Origin: an uncultured Prevotellaceae bacterium
Lineage (GTDB): Bacteria > Bacteroidota > Bacteroidia > Bacteroidales > Bacteroidaceae
Assembly: GCA_902774815.1 (NCBI GenBank)
Contig: CACYJV010000012.1
Location: 1 to 64,000, forward strand
Length of the DNA: 64,000 bases
Direction: 5' to 3'
Shown piece by piece: positions 1 to 7,079 of this stretch (within the stretch, counting starts at the first letter, position 1; each line of letters starts with the position of its first letter). A program made the translations under genes and the position numbers. The notes under the pieces were generated by a model. That model saw nothing but the letters and a program-made list of their open reading frames with translations, did not search any database and was not told the DNA's origin.

Positions 1-229
1 CATGTGCTTGCAGACAGATTCCAGATAGAAGTGCTTCAGGCAGCGGTAGCCGGAGTCGTGGAAAAGTATCATGATGAGCATCACTTCCGACTTCGACAGC
101 GTCGAATCACGGTGATAATTGCGCTTTTTAGCCTCCTTTATGGTATATTTTTCCACCATAGCATCAAAAAAACTTGCAGAAATCGTCGGCAATACAAAAT
201 AATTCCGTAACATTGTCCTCGGTGATCAT
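1..229 (-). pseudogene. IS982-like transposase, 5' end, frameshifted and cut by the window edge
   Basis: Read from the ATG at 229 downwards, the minus strand gives MITEDNVTELFCIADDFCKF and then, one base out of frame, a stretch containing DSTLSKSEVMLIMILFHDSG and YRCLKHFYLE, which I recognise as the N-terminus of IS982-family transposases common in Prevotella and Bacteroides. The frame breaks in a run of seven T (minus strand) after the AAG codon near residue 21; six T would restore it. The rest lies outside the window. It is probably a dead insertion sequence, but a slippery-run frameshift cannot be excluded. A TAACTTTA box on the minus strand near 265-275 could be its promoter. Family call from motif recall only. 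Confidence 0.7.
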
Positions 230-466
230 AGCGATTATTGTTTGTGAAACTTTTGATTTGCACTATAAAGTTACAACAATTTTCGCTAATCACCAAATTT
301 TCAGATAGTTATATTTCGTCGAACTCACGTTAATTTATATGAAATGTAGGGAAAGGCTACCTATGTTTTTTATTATTTGCTGCAATTGCTGCCACTTTGC
401 AAAAGTTGTTGATACACAGTAGGTTTCGTTTTACGTAAAATGCACAGTTTTTGCACATTGTTTTTC

Positions 467-497
467 TTGCATTTATTGGCGTTTTTTATTATCTTTG
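467..497 (+). promoter_or_regulatory. Bacteroidota-type promoter
   Basis: TTG at 467-469, a 20-bp spacer and TATCTTTG at 490-497 match the Bacteroidota -33/-7 pattern (TTTG, TAnnTTTG). It lies about 75 bp before the secreted protein at 572. The rest of 230-571 is AT-rich and holds no gene I can support. Confidence 0.6.
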
Positions 498-571
498 CCG
501 CACTAATAACATAATAATTGGCCGTATGACGAAAGTACAGCTGATATGGTTTGAACTTATAATTATTAAAC

Positions 572-1114
572 ATGAAGAGATTTTTAGTATTATCAGTATT
601 TGGAGTACTGCTTTTTAATCAAGGCAGTATGAAATGTAGTGTCAGCAATCTGCCTAAAGATGAAATGGCATTACCAAAAAGGATTGAAATGCAGGTCGAA
701 AAAACTACATACTGGGCTAAAGAACAAAAATACAATTTTCAACGTATCAAGATTAAAAACATCTCATCTGATACCTTGATAACTTGGATGGCAGATTCTG
801 CGATAGCTGGAAAAACAGATAAACAACTATTTTCAAAGCATATATTTCATCGCCGTGGAGATTTCAATTTAGCAGATTATTTTGGCCATCTGGCTGGGGA
901 AAAATGGGATGGAGAATTTCCTGAATTCCTCATAAAGGTGCTGGCTCCCAATGAGGAGTTTACCTATCTGGTTTTTCTGAAGGAAGGTGATGAAGAACCG
1001 TTTGAAGATAGAGTCGTGGCTATTCCATATAATATATTTGTGGACTATCTGAGGTTCAAGCCTGTTCAGATGTGGCTTTATCAAAAGCCAGAAACGGTCA
1101 TCCTGAATTGGTAG
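572..1114 (+). CDS. hypothetical secreted protein (180 aa)
   Basis: I do not recognise the family. The N-terminus (MKRFLVLSVFGVLLFNQG) is a plausible signal peptide. The mature part has a motif typical of small Bacteroidales exported proteins that open with an immunoglobulin-like strand pair (RIKIKNISSDTLITWM) and a C-terminal region rich in aromatic residues. Base composition is clearly more AT-rich than the genes after 4.7 kb, as for the lipoprotein at 1743, suggesting recent acquisition. It stands 54 bp upstream of the RHS fragment on the same strand and has its own promoter at 467-497. Role unknown; association with the RHS neighbourhood is only positional. Confidence 0.6.
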   Translation: MKRFLVLSVFGVLLFNQGSMKCSVSNLPKDEMALPKRIEMQVEKTTYWAKEQKYNFQRIKIKNISSDTLITWMADSAIAGKTDKQLFSKHIFHRRGDFNLADYFGHLAGEKWDGEFPEFLIKVLAPNEEFTYLVFLKEGDEEPFEDRVVAIPYNIFVDYLRFKPVQMWLYQKPETVILNW

Positions 1115-1168
1115 AGCTGCAACAATATAGATGAAAAAGTTCAAGAAATCTAACTATACATTATTTAA

Positions 1169-1762
1169 ATGAATAAGGCAATGATACTTACACTCCTGCT
1201 CGTGTGCAGCACCTATGCCAGTGCTGCCATGCCTGCCGAGGGTGACAGCACGACGGCCGGCAACCAGCCGATGCGCGTGATGACGTTCAAGGCGGTGCCG
1301 GGGACAGCGCGGACGTACTACTACCACCGCGACCACCTTGGCAGCACGACGCTGATCACGAACAAGAGCGGTGAGGTGGTGCAGCGCGTCGAGTACCTGC
1401 CCACAGGTGAGACGTTCATCGAGCAGCAGGACACCTCCTGGGTCAGCCCCTACAAGTTCAACGGCCGCTCGGCCCTTCGAGACGCTTTCAGAGCGAAGCG
1501 GGGAAAGAAGGAACTGGACGAGGAGACGGGCCTCTACTACTATGGTGCCCGCTACTACGACCCGAGGCTGAGTATGTGGCTCGGCACGGATCCGATGCAA
1601 GGGAAGTATCCAGGGATTAGTACGTATGCATTTTGCCATAATAATCCTATTATGATGAGGGATTTGGATGGGAAAGATGATGTCTATTTAAAAGCATCTC
1701 AATATGAAAAGGAAGCAAAAGAAAAAGCAAGAGTGCTTGGCTATGATTATGATAAGATGTAA
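1169..1762 (+). CDS. truncated RHS repeat-associated core protein with signal peptide
   Basis: This 197-residue protein has a signal peptide (about residues 1-20) followed directly by the RHS core: YYYHRDHLGSTTLITN near residue 50, DEETGLYYYGARYYDPR near 115-131, and the junction WLGTDPMQGKYPGISTYAF ending in DLDGKDD near 167. Full RHS proteins are over 1000 residues with YD repeats forming a shell; here almost all YD repeats are gone, leaving only the tip-proximal part, plus about 27 variable residues where a toxin tip would begin. The usual YKFNGKELDEETG motif is split by about 14 extra residues (RSALRDAFRAKRGK), encoded by a palindromic repeat at 1463-1510. It is likely a remnant or an orphan cassette, not a working toxin. 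It overlaps the next gene. Confidence 0.75.
   Translation: MNKAMILTLLLVCSTYASAAMPAEGDSTTAGNQPMRVMTFKAVPGTARTYYYHRDHLGSTTLITNKSGEVVQRVEYLPTGETFIEQQDTSWVSPYKFNGRSALRDAFRAKRGKKELDEETGLYYYGARYYDPRLSMWLGTDPMQGKYPGISTYAFCHNNPIMMRDLDGKDDVYLKASQYEKEAKEKARVLGYDYDKM
1463..1510 (-). repeat. GC-rich palindromic element inserted in frame in the RHS gene
   Basis: Read on the minus strand this is the same element as at 4171-4216 (TTCTTTC, CCGCT, GAAAGCGTCTC, GCCGAGCGG in order). It adds about 42 bp, so the reading frame survives. Other copies of the family are at 6822-6861, 6885-6920 and 17318-17357. Confidence 0.75.
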
Positions 1763-2696
1763 TTATTTATTAATATTGCCACTATGCATCTTCTTCATGA
1801 GTTCGTGCCAAGATTCTCTAGATAAGACGTTGACGCAAAAATTCTGGTATATGGACGAGGGTGCCGGTCGGCTGCCCTATGCTATTTATTTTGATGATCA
1901 TGGCAGAAGTGAACTGTATTCTATAAGAGATAACTGGGTATATGCACTGTATGATACTGGCGATGACCGCGCACTTAATTACTGGAAAGTACGTAATGAC
2001 TCCGTCGTGGAATTGAATTGGGAATACCATGTTATCAAAAGGAGCAGAGATGAAATCGTGCTACGTTCGGCAGCACCTGTCAAGGATAAGGTTCTCACCT
2101 TAAGGCTTGTTCCCCAGAGAATGATCTGTGAAAAGTATCTGGAAAAAGCATTGCGCCAGAAGAATGATTGCAACTTGCCGTACAATGCTCGCAAATCGTT
2201 TAAACATATAATAACAGGAGGAAAATCCTGCTTTTGGTATTTTAAGTCACGAAGGATTCTCGATTATAAAGATTATTGGTGCTATCAATCTTATTGGGCC
2301 TATCGTTCCGGGCTAAGGGCTTACGACAATCATGCCTTGTATTTCGACAGGAATGGGGATTGGCGCATTTTTGATGTCGTCGACAGTTGCGTCATTGGCC
2401 TTACAGACTTTTCTCGCGATTCATTGTGGGTGGAGATTACTCCCCAATATGAATCTTGGAGCTATGAACATGATACGTTGACTATGGGCAAGATGAAGTA
2501 TCTGATAAAAAGCACTTCAGATGATGCTATTATCGTCGAGCCTTTATTTCGGACGTATAAAGCTCGTGTCTATGACGATACCGGAAAAAAGACTTATGTA
2601 AGGACTTTCTTCACAAATCATTCTGCAGATACCTTAATAAAGGTTCCTAAAGGACTTATCCATCCTTGCTATCGCTATGGGTGTAATAAACGTTAA
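1743..2696 (+). CDS. lipoprotein with two similar halves, RHS-adjacent
   Basis: The predicted product (317 aa from the ATG at 1743; 1704 and 1749 are other possible starts) has a lipoprotein signal: a hydrophobic stretch ending in MSSC, with Cys22 as the lipidation site, so it should be anchored in a membrane facing the periplasm or the cell surface. No family recognised. Two segments resemble each other: YAIYFDDHGRSELY...DSVVELNWEY...DEIVLRS (about residues 42-107) and HALYFDRNGDWRIF...DSLWVEITPQ...DDAIIVEP (about 198-268). This suggests an internal duplication. The gene overlaps the 3' end of the RHS fragment by about 20 bp, a place where immunity genes often sit, but immunity is inference only. 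Strongly AT-rich compared with the rest of the window. Confidence 0.65.
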   Translation: MIMIRCNYLLILPLCIFFMSSCQDSLDKTLTQKFWYMDEGAGRLPYAIYFDDHGRSELYSIRDNWVYALYDTGDDRALNYWKVRNDSVVELNWEYHVIKRSRDEIVLRSAAPVKDKVLTLRLVPQRMICEKYLEKALRQKNDCNLPYNARKSFKHIITGGKSCFWYFKSRRILDYKDYWCYQSYWAYRSGLRAYDNHALYFDRNGDWRIFDVVDSCVIGLTDFSRDSLWVEITPQYESWSYEHDTLTMGKMKYLIKSTSDDAIIVEPLFRTYKARVYDDTGKKTYVRTFFTNHSADTLIKVPKGLIHPCYRYGCNKR

Positions 2697-2705
2697 TTCT
2701 CTACC

Positions 2706-2870
2706 ATGATTGCCATTGCAGAGGACAGAGATTTAACTTATGGAAGCGATGGCGCTTATAGAGACGATCATCGTCGAATGTATGAAAATGATCAAGATTG
2801 CGATTCTTGTGTAATTGTTAAGACGTGGGATTTTATATTAGAAAGAAAAGGAGTAATAGAATACAGATGA
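2706..2870 (+). CDS. small hypothetical ORF (54 aa) coupled to the beta-barrel gene
   Basis: An ATG at 2706 opens a 54-residue frame rich in charged residues (EDRDLTYGSDGAYRDDHRRM) and containing CDSCVIVKTW. It begins 9 bp after the lipoprotein stop, and its stop overlaps the next start as ATGA at 2867-2870, an arrangement typical of coupled translation. It has no signal peptide or recognised family. It may be a true small gene or the end of a decayed one left over from the RHS region. Confidence 0.35.
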   Translation: MIAIAEDRDLTYGSDGAYRDDHRRMYENDQDCDSCVIVKTWDFILERKGVIEYR

Positions 2871-3655
2871 AGAAAATACTATTATTTGCTGCACTGATGC
2901 TGGTGGCATTGTGCAGCAACGGACAAGGCCTCACCCCCAGCCCCTCCCCCAAAGGGAGGGTAGCTTCTGCAGGACGGCTGACGATAGAGCCGCGGGTAGG
3001 AATGACATTATCAAGCTTTACGGGTGGCGGCAGTGGCGGCGCAACGGGAAAGTTCGGCTTCACGGGCTGCGTAGATGTAGAATATGGGGTAAGTCAGCTC
3101 TGGTCGGTGTCTGCTGGCGTGGGCTACGTGCAATTCGGTGCGAGCGACTATAGTGAGGTGCCGATCATTGGTTACATGACGAACTACTCTCTACAGAAGG
3201 GATATCAGCTGTATGTGACCGAGAAGAACAGCATGAAATACACGCTCGACTACCTCACGGTGCCCATCATGATGGGTTTTCATCCCTACAAGGGATTGAC
3301 ACTACGGGCTGGCGTTCAGATTGGCGCATGTGTCAGGACTCATGCGAAAGGCTGTATGTATGTCGCAGCAATAGCAACCCCAAACGATGAATACGGTCAA
3401 GCAACGAAGGACTCGTCAGGGGACATGCCGATGACCGGTCTCTATGGCTTTGACTATGATGGTGACTTTGATACTGGTGTTAACAAACTGGATGTCGGCA
3501 TTCCCGTGGGGCTGTCGTATGAGTTCGGGCATGTGGTGCTTGATGTGCGCTATGTGTTCGGTCTGCTGAACATGAACAAGGTTGATTTGGAGGGACACCT
3601 GCGCAACAGTGCTTTCTCGGCGACGGTGGGCTATAAATTCAAGGTAACGAGGTAA
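2867..3655 (+). CDS. outer-membrane beta-barrel protein (PorT/OMP_b-brl_2 type)
   Basis: The 262-residue product starts at the ATG at 2867 (MKKILLFAALMLVALCSNGQ), chosen over 2825 because it opens a clean signal peptide. The mature part alternates hydrophobic and polar residues as in an 8-strand barrel: IEPRVGMTLSSF near 38, WSVSAGVGYVQFG near 85, YLTVPIMMGFHPYKGLTLRAGVQIG in the middle, and a terminal strand ending VGYKFKVTR. A related barrel is encoded at 33524-34138. Between signal peptide and barrel lies LTPSPSPKGRVAS, encoded by a dispersed GC-rich repeat (2929-2963), so the junction has been altered by an insertion that kept the frame. Function is not known beyond outer-membrane location. 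Confidence 0.75.
   Translation: MKKILLFAALMLVALCSNGQGLTPSPSPKGRVASAGRLTIEPRVGMTLSSFTGGGSGGATGKFGFTGCVDVEYGVSQLWSVSAGVGYVQFGASDYSEVPIIGYMTNYSLQKGYQLYVTEKNSMKYTLDYLTVPIMMGFHPYKGLTLRAGVQIGACVRTHAKGCMYVAAIATPNDEYGQATKDSSGDMPMTGLYGFDYDGDFDTGVNKLDVGIPVGLSYEFGHVVLDVRYVFGLLNMNKVDLEGHLRNSAFSATVGYKFKVTR
2929..2963 (+). repeat. CCCTCCC/GGGAGGG element inside the beta-barrel gene
   Basis: CCTCACCCCCAGCCCCTCCC followed by AAAGGGAGGG. The same element recurs at 32849-32955 (two inverted copies), 36111-36143, and in diverged form at 25232-25264. Here it encodes LTPSPSPKGR just after the signal peptide. Confidence 0.7.
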
Positions 3656-3700
3656 CAAAGTGACAAAGTAGCAAGGTGGCAACGTCACAAAGTAACGGCT
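3656..3700 (+). repeat. 7-bp-period tract after the beta-barrel gene
   Basis: Runs of AAGGTAAC, AAAGTGAC, AAAGTAGC, AAGGTGGC and AAAGTAAC at about 7-8 bp steps follow the stop codon. Similar tracts occur at many gene junctions in this window (see 20819-20852, 34770-34818, 61435-61475). Confidence 0.5.
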
Positions 3701-3750
3701 TGCCGAAGGGCATCTACATTCAGAACGGTCGGAAGTTCGTGGTGAAGTAA
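3697..3750 (+). pseudogene. remnant of a secretion-tail C-terminus
   Basis: One frame reads GLPKGIYIQNGRKFVVK and stop. This matches the last strands of the Por/type IX secretion C-terminal signal (pattern G-x-Y and a basic K-x-x-x-K ending) seen at the ends of Bacteroidota cell-surface proteins. No upstream coding sequence remains, only repeat tract, so it is a decayed end of a lost gene. Confidence 0.5.
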
Positions 3751-3770
3751 CTCTTGTTGAGGCATTCGTA

Positions 3771-3822
3771 CGGGCAGACACGGGCGATTTGACAGGCAGA
3801 CACAGGAGTCTGCCCCTACGGG
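3771..3822 (+). repeat. GGCAGAC/GTCTGCC hairpin element
   Basis: GGCAGAC at 3795-3801 pairs with GTCTGCC at 3808-3814, followed by CCTACGGGGG; a partial copy precedes it at 3771-3786 and another fragment (TCTGCCCCTGTAGGG) is near 4119. A full copy lies at 15571-15596 between ispD and the DJ-1 gene. Confidence 0.6.
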
Positions 3823-3970
3823 GGAAATGAGGTGTACTGATTTAGGTTGACAGTTTATTCTCAAAAATTCAGTTTTTTTGATAAAAATATATACACTATA
3901 TACACTACGGCCGTCAAATCCTCTGTAAATTGCTGGTAGTCAGTTTGTTGGAGAATAATAGCAACATGCG

Positions 3971-4025
3971 CTGAGTATACACTGAGTATACACTAAGTGT
4001 ACACTCAGCATACACTAAGCTACAT
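3971..4025 (+). repeat. 11-bp tandem repeat, five degenerate units
   Basis: CTGAGTATACA, CTGAGTATACA, CTAAGTGTACA, CTCAGCATACA and CTAAGCTACAT follow each other in exact 11-bp steps. No gene overlaps them. The region around it (3823-4170) is AT-rich with no supported gene. Confidence 0.7.
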
Positions 4026-4170
4026 ATTTTGGCGAGAATAGTGTTGATTATTGGGAATAATATAGCAGATGGCACAAAGACGCCCAAGGACAGCATCTTT
4101 AGGACACGTTTGATGATTCTGCCCCTGTAGGGCGCAATTTCCTTTTATGTTACCCCATCTCCCAGGGCGT

Positions 4171-4216
4171 TCTTTCTCCGCTTTGCTACGAAAGCGTCTC
4201 CTTCGTCGCCGAGCGG
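4171..4216 (+). repeat. GC-rich palindromic element (CTCCGCT...GAGCGG)
   Basis: TTCTTTCTCCGCTTTGCTAC then GAAAGCGTCTC and GCCGAGCGG. The ends pair with each other (CCGCT with AGCGG). It is the non-coding counterpart of the copy in the RHS gene. Confidence 0.65.
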
Positions 4217-4350
4217 CCCTGGGCTGTGTGGTACTGGCCTTGCAGGCCGATTCTGTGCCATCTGTTATATCATTTCCCCAATAATATTGATAGTATAGAA
4301 GAATACCCACCGACCTCGGAGAGAGGTCAGCGGGGTAAGCTGATATATTA

Positions 4351-4380
4351 TAATCTGTGAAAATCTGTGTAATCTGTGGG
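4351..4380 (+). repeat. 10-bp AATCTGTG repeat
   Basis: TAATCTGTGA, AAATCTGTGT and AATCTGTGGG in tandem. A near-identical block is at 6991-7020 upstream of the rhamnosidase gene. Confidence 0.6.
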
Positions 4381-4460
4381 CCAAAAAAGCTAAGAATTCT
4401 TGCATTGGAGTGTACAAAGGATAGCTTTATACCATAAGGACCATAGCTCCGTACGCTATG

Positions 4461-4683
4461 AAGCAATGCTTTACAGGGGTATAGAGCAATGCTTTAGAAC
4501 CTCAAAGGCATTGCTTTGTAAGCGACAAAGCATTGAGTTATGGGCTCTAAAGCATTGAGTTGTCGCCTGTAACGCATTGGGTTATGGGCGAGAAAGCATT
4601 GAGTTATAAGCGAAAAAGCAATGGTTTGTGGGCGGAAAAGAATTGCTCTTTCGTTGAAAAAGCGATGCTATTTTTTGGAGATT
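4461..4683 (+). repeat. 22-bp phased repeat array 1 (10 units)
   Basis: Six-base cores start at 4463 (GCAATG), 4486 (GCAATG), 4508, 4530, 4552, 4574, 4596 (all GCATTG), 4618 (GCAATG), 4640 (GAATTG) and 4662 (GCGATG). Intervals are 23 once, then 22 eight times. The core is usually preceded by AAA and often followed by GAGTTA or CTTT; the rest of each unit varies. The array ends directly against the -33 box of the promoter at 4674-4705. Confidence 0.85.
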
Positions 4684-4705
4684 TGAAAAAGAAGCATTAC
4701 CTTTG
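4674..4705 (+). promoter_or_regulatory. promoter of the glycosyltransferase pair
   Basis: TTTG at 4674-4677, 20-bp spacer, TACCTTTG at 4698-4705. The last 22-bp repeat unit touches the -33 box. The start codon follows at 4757. Confidence 0.65.
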
Positions 4706-4756
4706 TGATTGACTACGGAATGTAGCGGAACCAAGTAGCGAAAACATGGCAGAGCG

Positions 4757-6031
4757 ATGAAAGTACTGATAGTGAACACGAGCGAGCGCACGGGTGGAGC
4801 TGCCGTGGCAGCCTCGCGGCTGATGGAGGCACTGAACAACAATGGCGTGAAGGCAAAGATGCTGGTCAGGGACAAGCAGACCGATGCCGTGACGGTGGCC
4901 GCGTTGCCAGGTCGCTGGCGGCAACAGTGGAACTTCCTGTGGGAGCGCTGGTGCCTGTTGTGGCATCTGCGTGGCCAGCGGCGCTACCTCTTCAAACTCG
5001 ACATGGGCAATGCGGGCAGCGACATCACTCGATTGCCCGAGTTCAAGGAGGCCGATGTGGTGCACCTGCATTGGGTGAACCAAGGTATGTTGTCGCTACA
5101 GGGCATCCGCCGTATTCTGGATTCTGGCAAACCCGTTGTCTGGACGATGCACGATGCATGGCCGTCGACGGCACTCTGCCACTTGACGTTGGGCTGCAAG
5201 AACTACAAGACGCAGTGTCGCAACTGCAAGTACCTGCCGGGTAAGGGCAGCAGCAACGACCTCTCGGCCCGTGTGTGGCGGCGAAAGAAAGCCATGTTGA
5301 AAGGTCGCCACGTGTGGTTTGTGGCATGCAGCAGGTGGCTGGCCGGAGAGGCGAAGGCCAGTGCGTTGCTGGCTGGTCAGCGTGTGGAGAACATTCCCAA
5401 TCCGATAGACACCCATGTGTTCTGCCCGAAGGACAAGGCCGAGGCACGCCGACTGTTGGAATTGCCGCAGGAGGAGCGCCTGATTTTGTTCGTTTCGCAG
5501 CGGGTTACCCATGAAAACAAAGGCATGGACTATCTGGTGGAGGCTTGCCAGCTGTTGGCCGAGCAATATCCCGACATGGTGTCGACGACAGGTGTCGTGG
5601 TGTTGGGTGGTCATGCCGAGGATGTGGAGGGTCGTCTGCCCTTCAAAACCTATGCTTTGGGCTACGTGAACGACGTGCAGCGCATCGTCAGCATCTACAA
5701 TGCCGCCGACGTGTTTGTGCTGCCCTCGCTGTCGGAGAACCTTCCCAACACCATCATGGAGGCGATGGCCTGTGGCGTGCCTGCCGTGGGCTTCAACGTG
5801 GGAGGCATCCCTGAGGAGATAGACCACCGACAGAATGGCTATGTGGCCCGCTACCGTGATGCTGCCGATATGGCGGCTGGTCTGCGGTGGGTGCTCTGCG
5901 AGGCTGACTATGAATCGCTGTCGGCGGCTGCCGTGCGCAAGGTGTTGAAGTGCTACTCGCAGCAGAGCGTAGCCATGAAATATACCGAAGTCTATTACGA
6001 GGCAATGGCCTCGAAACGCTGTAACCTATGA
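4757..6031 (+). CDS. glycosyltransferase family 4 (GT-B fold)
   Basis: This 424-residue cytoplasmic enzyme probably transfers a sugar from a nucleotide-sugar donor in cell-surface polysaccharide assembly. The N-terminal Rossmann half begins MKVLIVNTSERTGGAA and contains VVHLHW near 101-106. A four-Cys cluster (C141, C147, C154, C157) is seen in some GT4 proteins of this group. The C-terminal half has the donor-site E-x7-E motif, Glu327 and Glu335 in SLSENLPNTIMEAMACGVP, followed by a glycine-rich turn (VGGIPEEI). It overlaps the next glycosyltransferase by 4 bp (ATGA), so the two are translated together. Acceptor and product cannot be told from sequence. Confidence 0.88.
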   Translation: MKVLIVNTSERTGGAAVAASRLMEALNNNGVKAKMLVRDKQTDAVTVAALPGRWRQQWNFLWERWCLLWHLRGQRRYLFKLDMGNAGSDITRLPEFKEADVVHLHWVNQGMLSLQGIRRILDSGKPVVWTMHDAWPSTALCHLTLGCKNYKTQCRNCKYLPGKGSSNDLSARVWRRKKAMLKGRHVWFVACSRWLAGEAKASALLAGQRVENIPNPIDTHVFCPKDKAEARRLLELPQEERLILFVSQRVTHENKGMDYLVEACQLLAEQYPDMVSTTGVVVLGGHAEDVEGRLPFKTYALGYVNDVQRIVSIYNAADVFVLPSLSENLPNTIMEAMACGVPAVGFNVGGIPEEIDHRQNGYVARYRDAADMAAGLRWVLCEADYESLSAAAVRKVLKCYSQQSVAMKYTEVYYEAMASKRCNL

Positions 6032-6792
6032 TCAAGTTTACGATTATTACCTGCACGTATAATGCGGCACGCGAGGTGGGAAGAACCCTTGACAGCGTGC
6101 TCACGCAGACCTATCATCGCGTGGAGCACCTCATCATCGACGGTGCCTCGGGCGATGCCACGATGCAGTTGGTGCGCGCTTACGAACATGAGTCGGAAGA
6201 ACGCGAGACCGACCACGAACTGGTGGTGGTGAGTGAGCCCGACAGCGGTCTCTACGACGCCATGAACAAGGGCATTGGCCTGGCCACGGGCGACTACGTG
6301 TTGTTCCTGAATGCCGGCGACGTGTTTCCGTCGGCCCAGACGCTGGAACTTGTTGCTGCCGCCGTGGGCGATGGCGAGGCACTGCCTGGTGTGCTCTATG
6401 GCGACACCGACATCGTCGATGCATCGGGCCGCTTCCTGAGTCATCGACGTCTGCATCCGCCGAAGAAAGGGCTGTCGTGGCGGTCGTTCAGCAATGGCAT
6501 GTTGGTGTGCCATCAGGCATTCTATGCCCGTACCGACTTGGCAAAGCGCAACCTCTATGACCTCACCTACAAGTTGAGTGCCGACGTGGACTGGTGCATC
6601 CGTGTGATGAAAGAGGCCGAGCGCCAGCAACTGCCGCTGAAATATGTCGATATGGTGGTGGTGAACTACCTCGACGGTGGCCTGACCACAAAGAACCACC
6701 GCCGCTCGCTGATAGAACGCTTCCAGGTGATGCGCCATCACTACGGACTGCCGCTGACGCTCTGGAAACACCTGACGTTCCTTTTCCGCTGA
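6028..6792 (+). CDS. glycosyltransferase family 2 (GT-A fold)
   Basis: The 254-residue protein has the GT2 layout: FTIITCTYN at the N-terminus for nucleotide binding, the acidic motif IDGAS (Asp39), SEPDSGLYDAMNKGI near 69-83, and the metal-binding region FLNAGD near 93-98 in place of a classic DxD. A later DVDW motif is the likely catalytic-base region. The middle part (SEPDSGLYDAMNKG) is typical of the WcaE-like group that builds exopolysaccharide or O-antigen. No membrane helices, so it is cytosolic. It overlaps the upstream GT4 gene. The pair has no flippase, polymerase or sugar-nucleotide gene nearby, so it may serve a pathway encoded elsewhere. Confidence 0.85.
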   Translation: MIKFTIITCTYNAAREVGRTLDSVLTQTYHRVEHLIIDGASGDATMQLVRAYEHESEERETDHELVVVSEPDSGLYDAMNKGIGLATGDYVLFLNAGDVFPSAQTLELVAAAVGDGEALPGVLYGDTDIVDASGRFLSHRRLHPPKKGLSWRSFSNGMLVCHQAFYARTDLAKRNLYDLTYKLSADVDWCIRVMKEAERQQLPLKYVDMVVVNYLDGGLTTKNHRRSLIERFQVMRHHYGLPLTLWKHLTFLFR

Positions 6793-6821
6793 TGGCGGAA
6801 AAGGACAGTTGATAGTTCTTG

Positions 6822-6920
6822 CTCCGCTGTGCTACGCAAGCGTCCCTGCGGGCCGAGCGGATAGTTGATAGTTGATAGTTCTTGCTCCGCTGCGCTACGC
6901 AAGCGGCAAAGCCGAGCGGA
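6822..6920 (+). repeat. two tandem GC-rich palindromic elements
   Basis: Copies at 6822-6861 and 6885-6920 begin CTCCGCT and end AGCGGA, which pair. They are separated by GATAGTTGATAGTTGATAGT, a 7-bp-period tract. The whole 6793-7079 gap is made of repeats and has no gene. Confidence 0.65.
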
Positions 6921-6990
6921 TAGTTTATAGTTTATGATTACCCTTTGTGGTTGTAGGTGAAGAAAACAAATAGGAACTAATTGGAATAAA

Positions 6991-7052
6991 TAATCTGTGT
7001 CAATCTGTGTAATCTGTGGGCAAATAACATCCGTGTCATCCGTGTTTGAAAA
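6991..7052 (+). repeat. 10-bp AATCTGTG and CATCCGTGT repeats
   Basis: TAATCTGTGT, CAATCTGTGT and AATCTGTGGG, then CATCCGTGT twice. Matches the block at 4351-4380. Confidence 0.55.
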
Positions 7053-7079
7053 TCGTAAATCAGTGTAATCTGAACATCA

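Noticed and set aside
4-210. Plus-strand frame at the window start
   Set aside because: Mirror of the transposase remnant on the minus strand.
1169-1762. Complete RHS toxin
   Set aside because: The shell repeats and the toxin tip are missing; only the core motif remains.
3416-3781. Minus-strand frame of 121 codons
   Set aside because: Overlaps the barrel gene and a heptad tract that yields CYFVTLLPRYL-type nonsense peptides.
4020-4466. Minus-strand frame of 148 codons
   Set aside because: It is made of dispersed repeat sequences (TCTGCCCC, CTCCGCT and AATCTGTG classes), so a real protein is unlikely.
4461-4683. CRISPR array
   Set aside because: Repeats are only partly conserved and 22 bp long in total, with no separate unique spacers of constant length and no cas genes in the window.
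5096-5827. Minus-strand frame of 243 codons
   Set aside because: Antisense to the GT4 gene; His/Gln-rich mirror composition.
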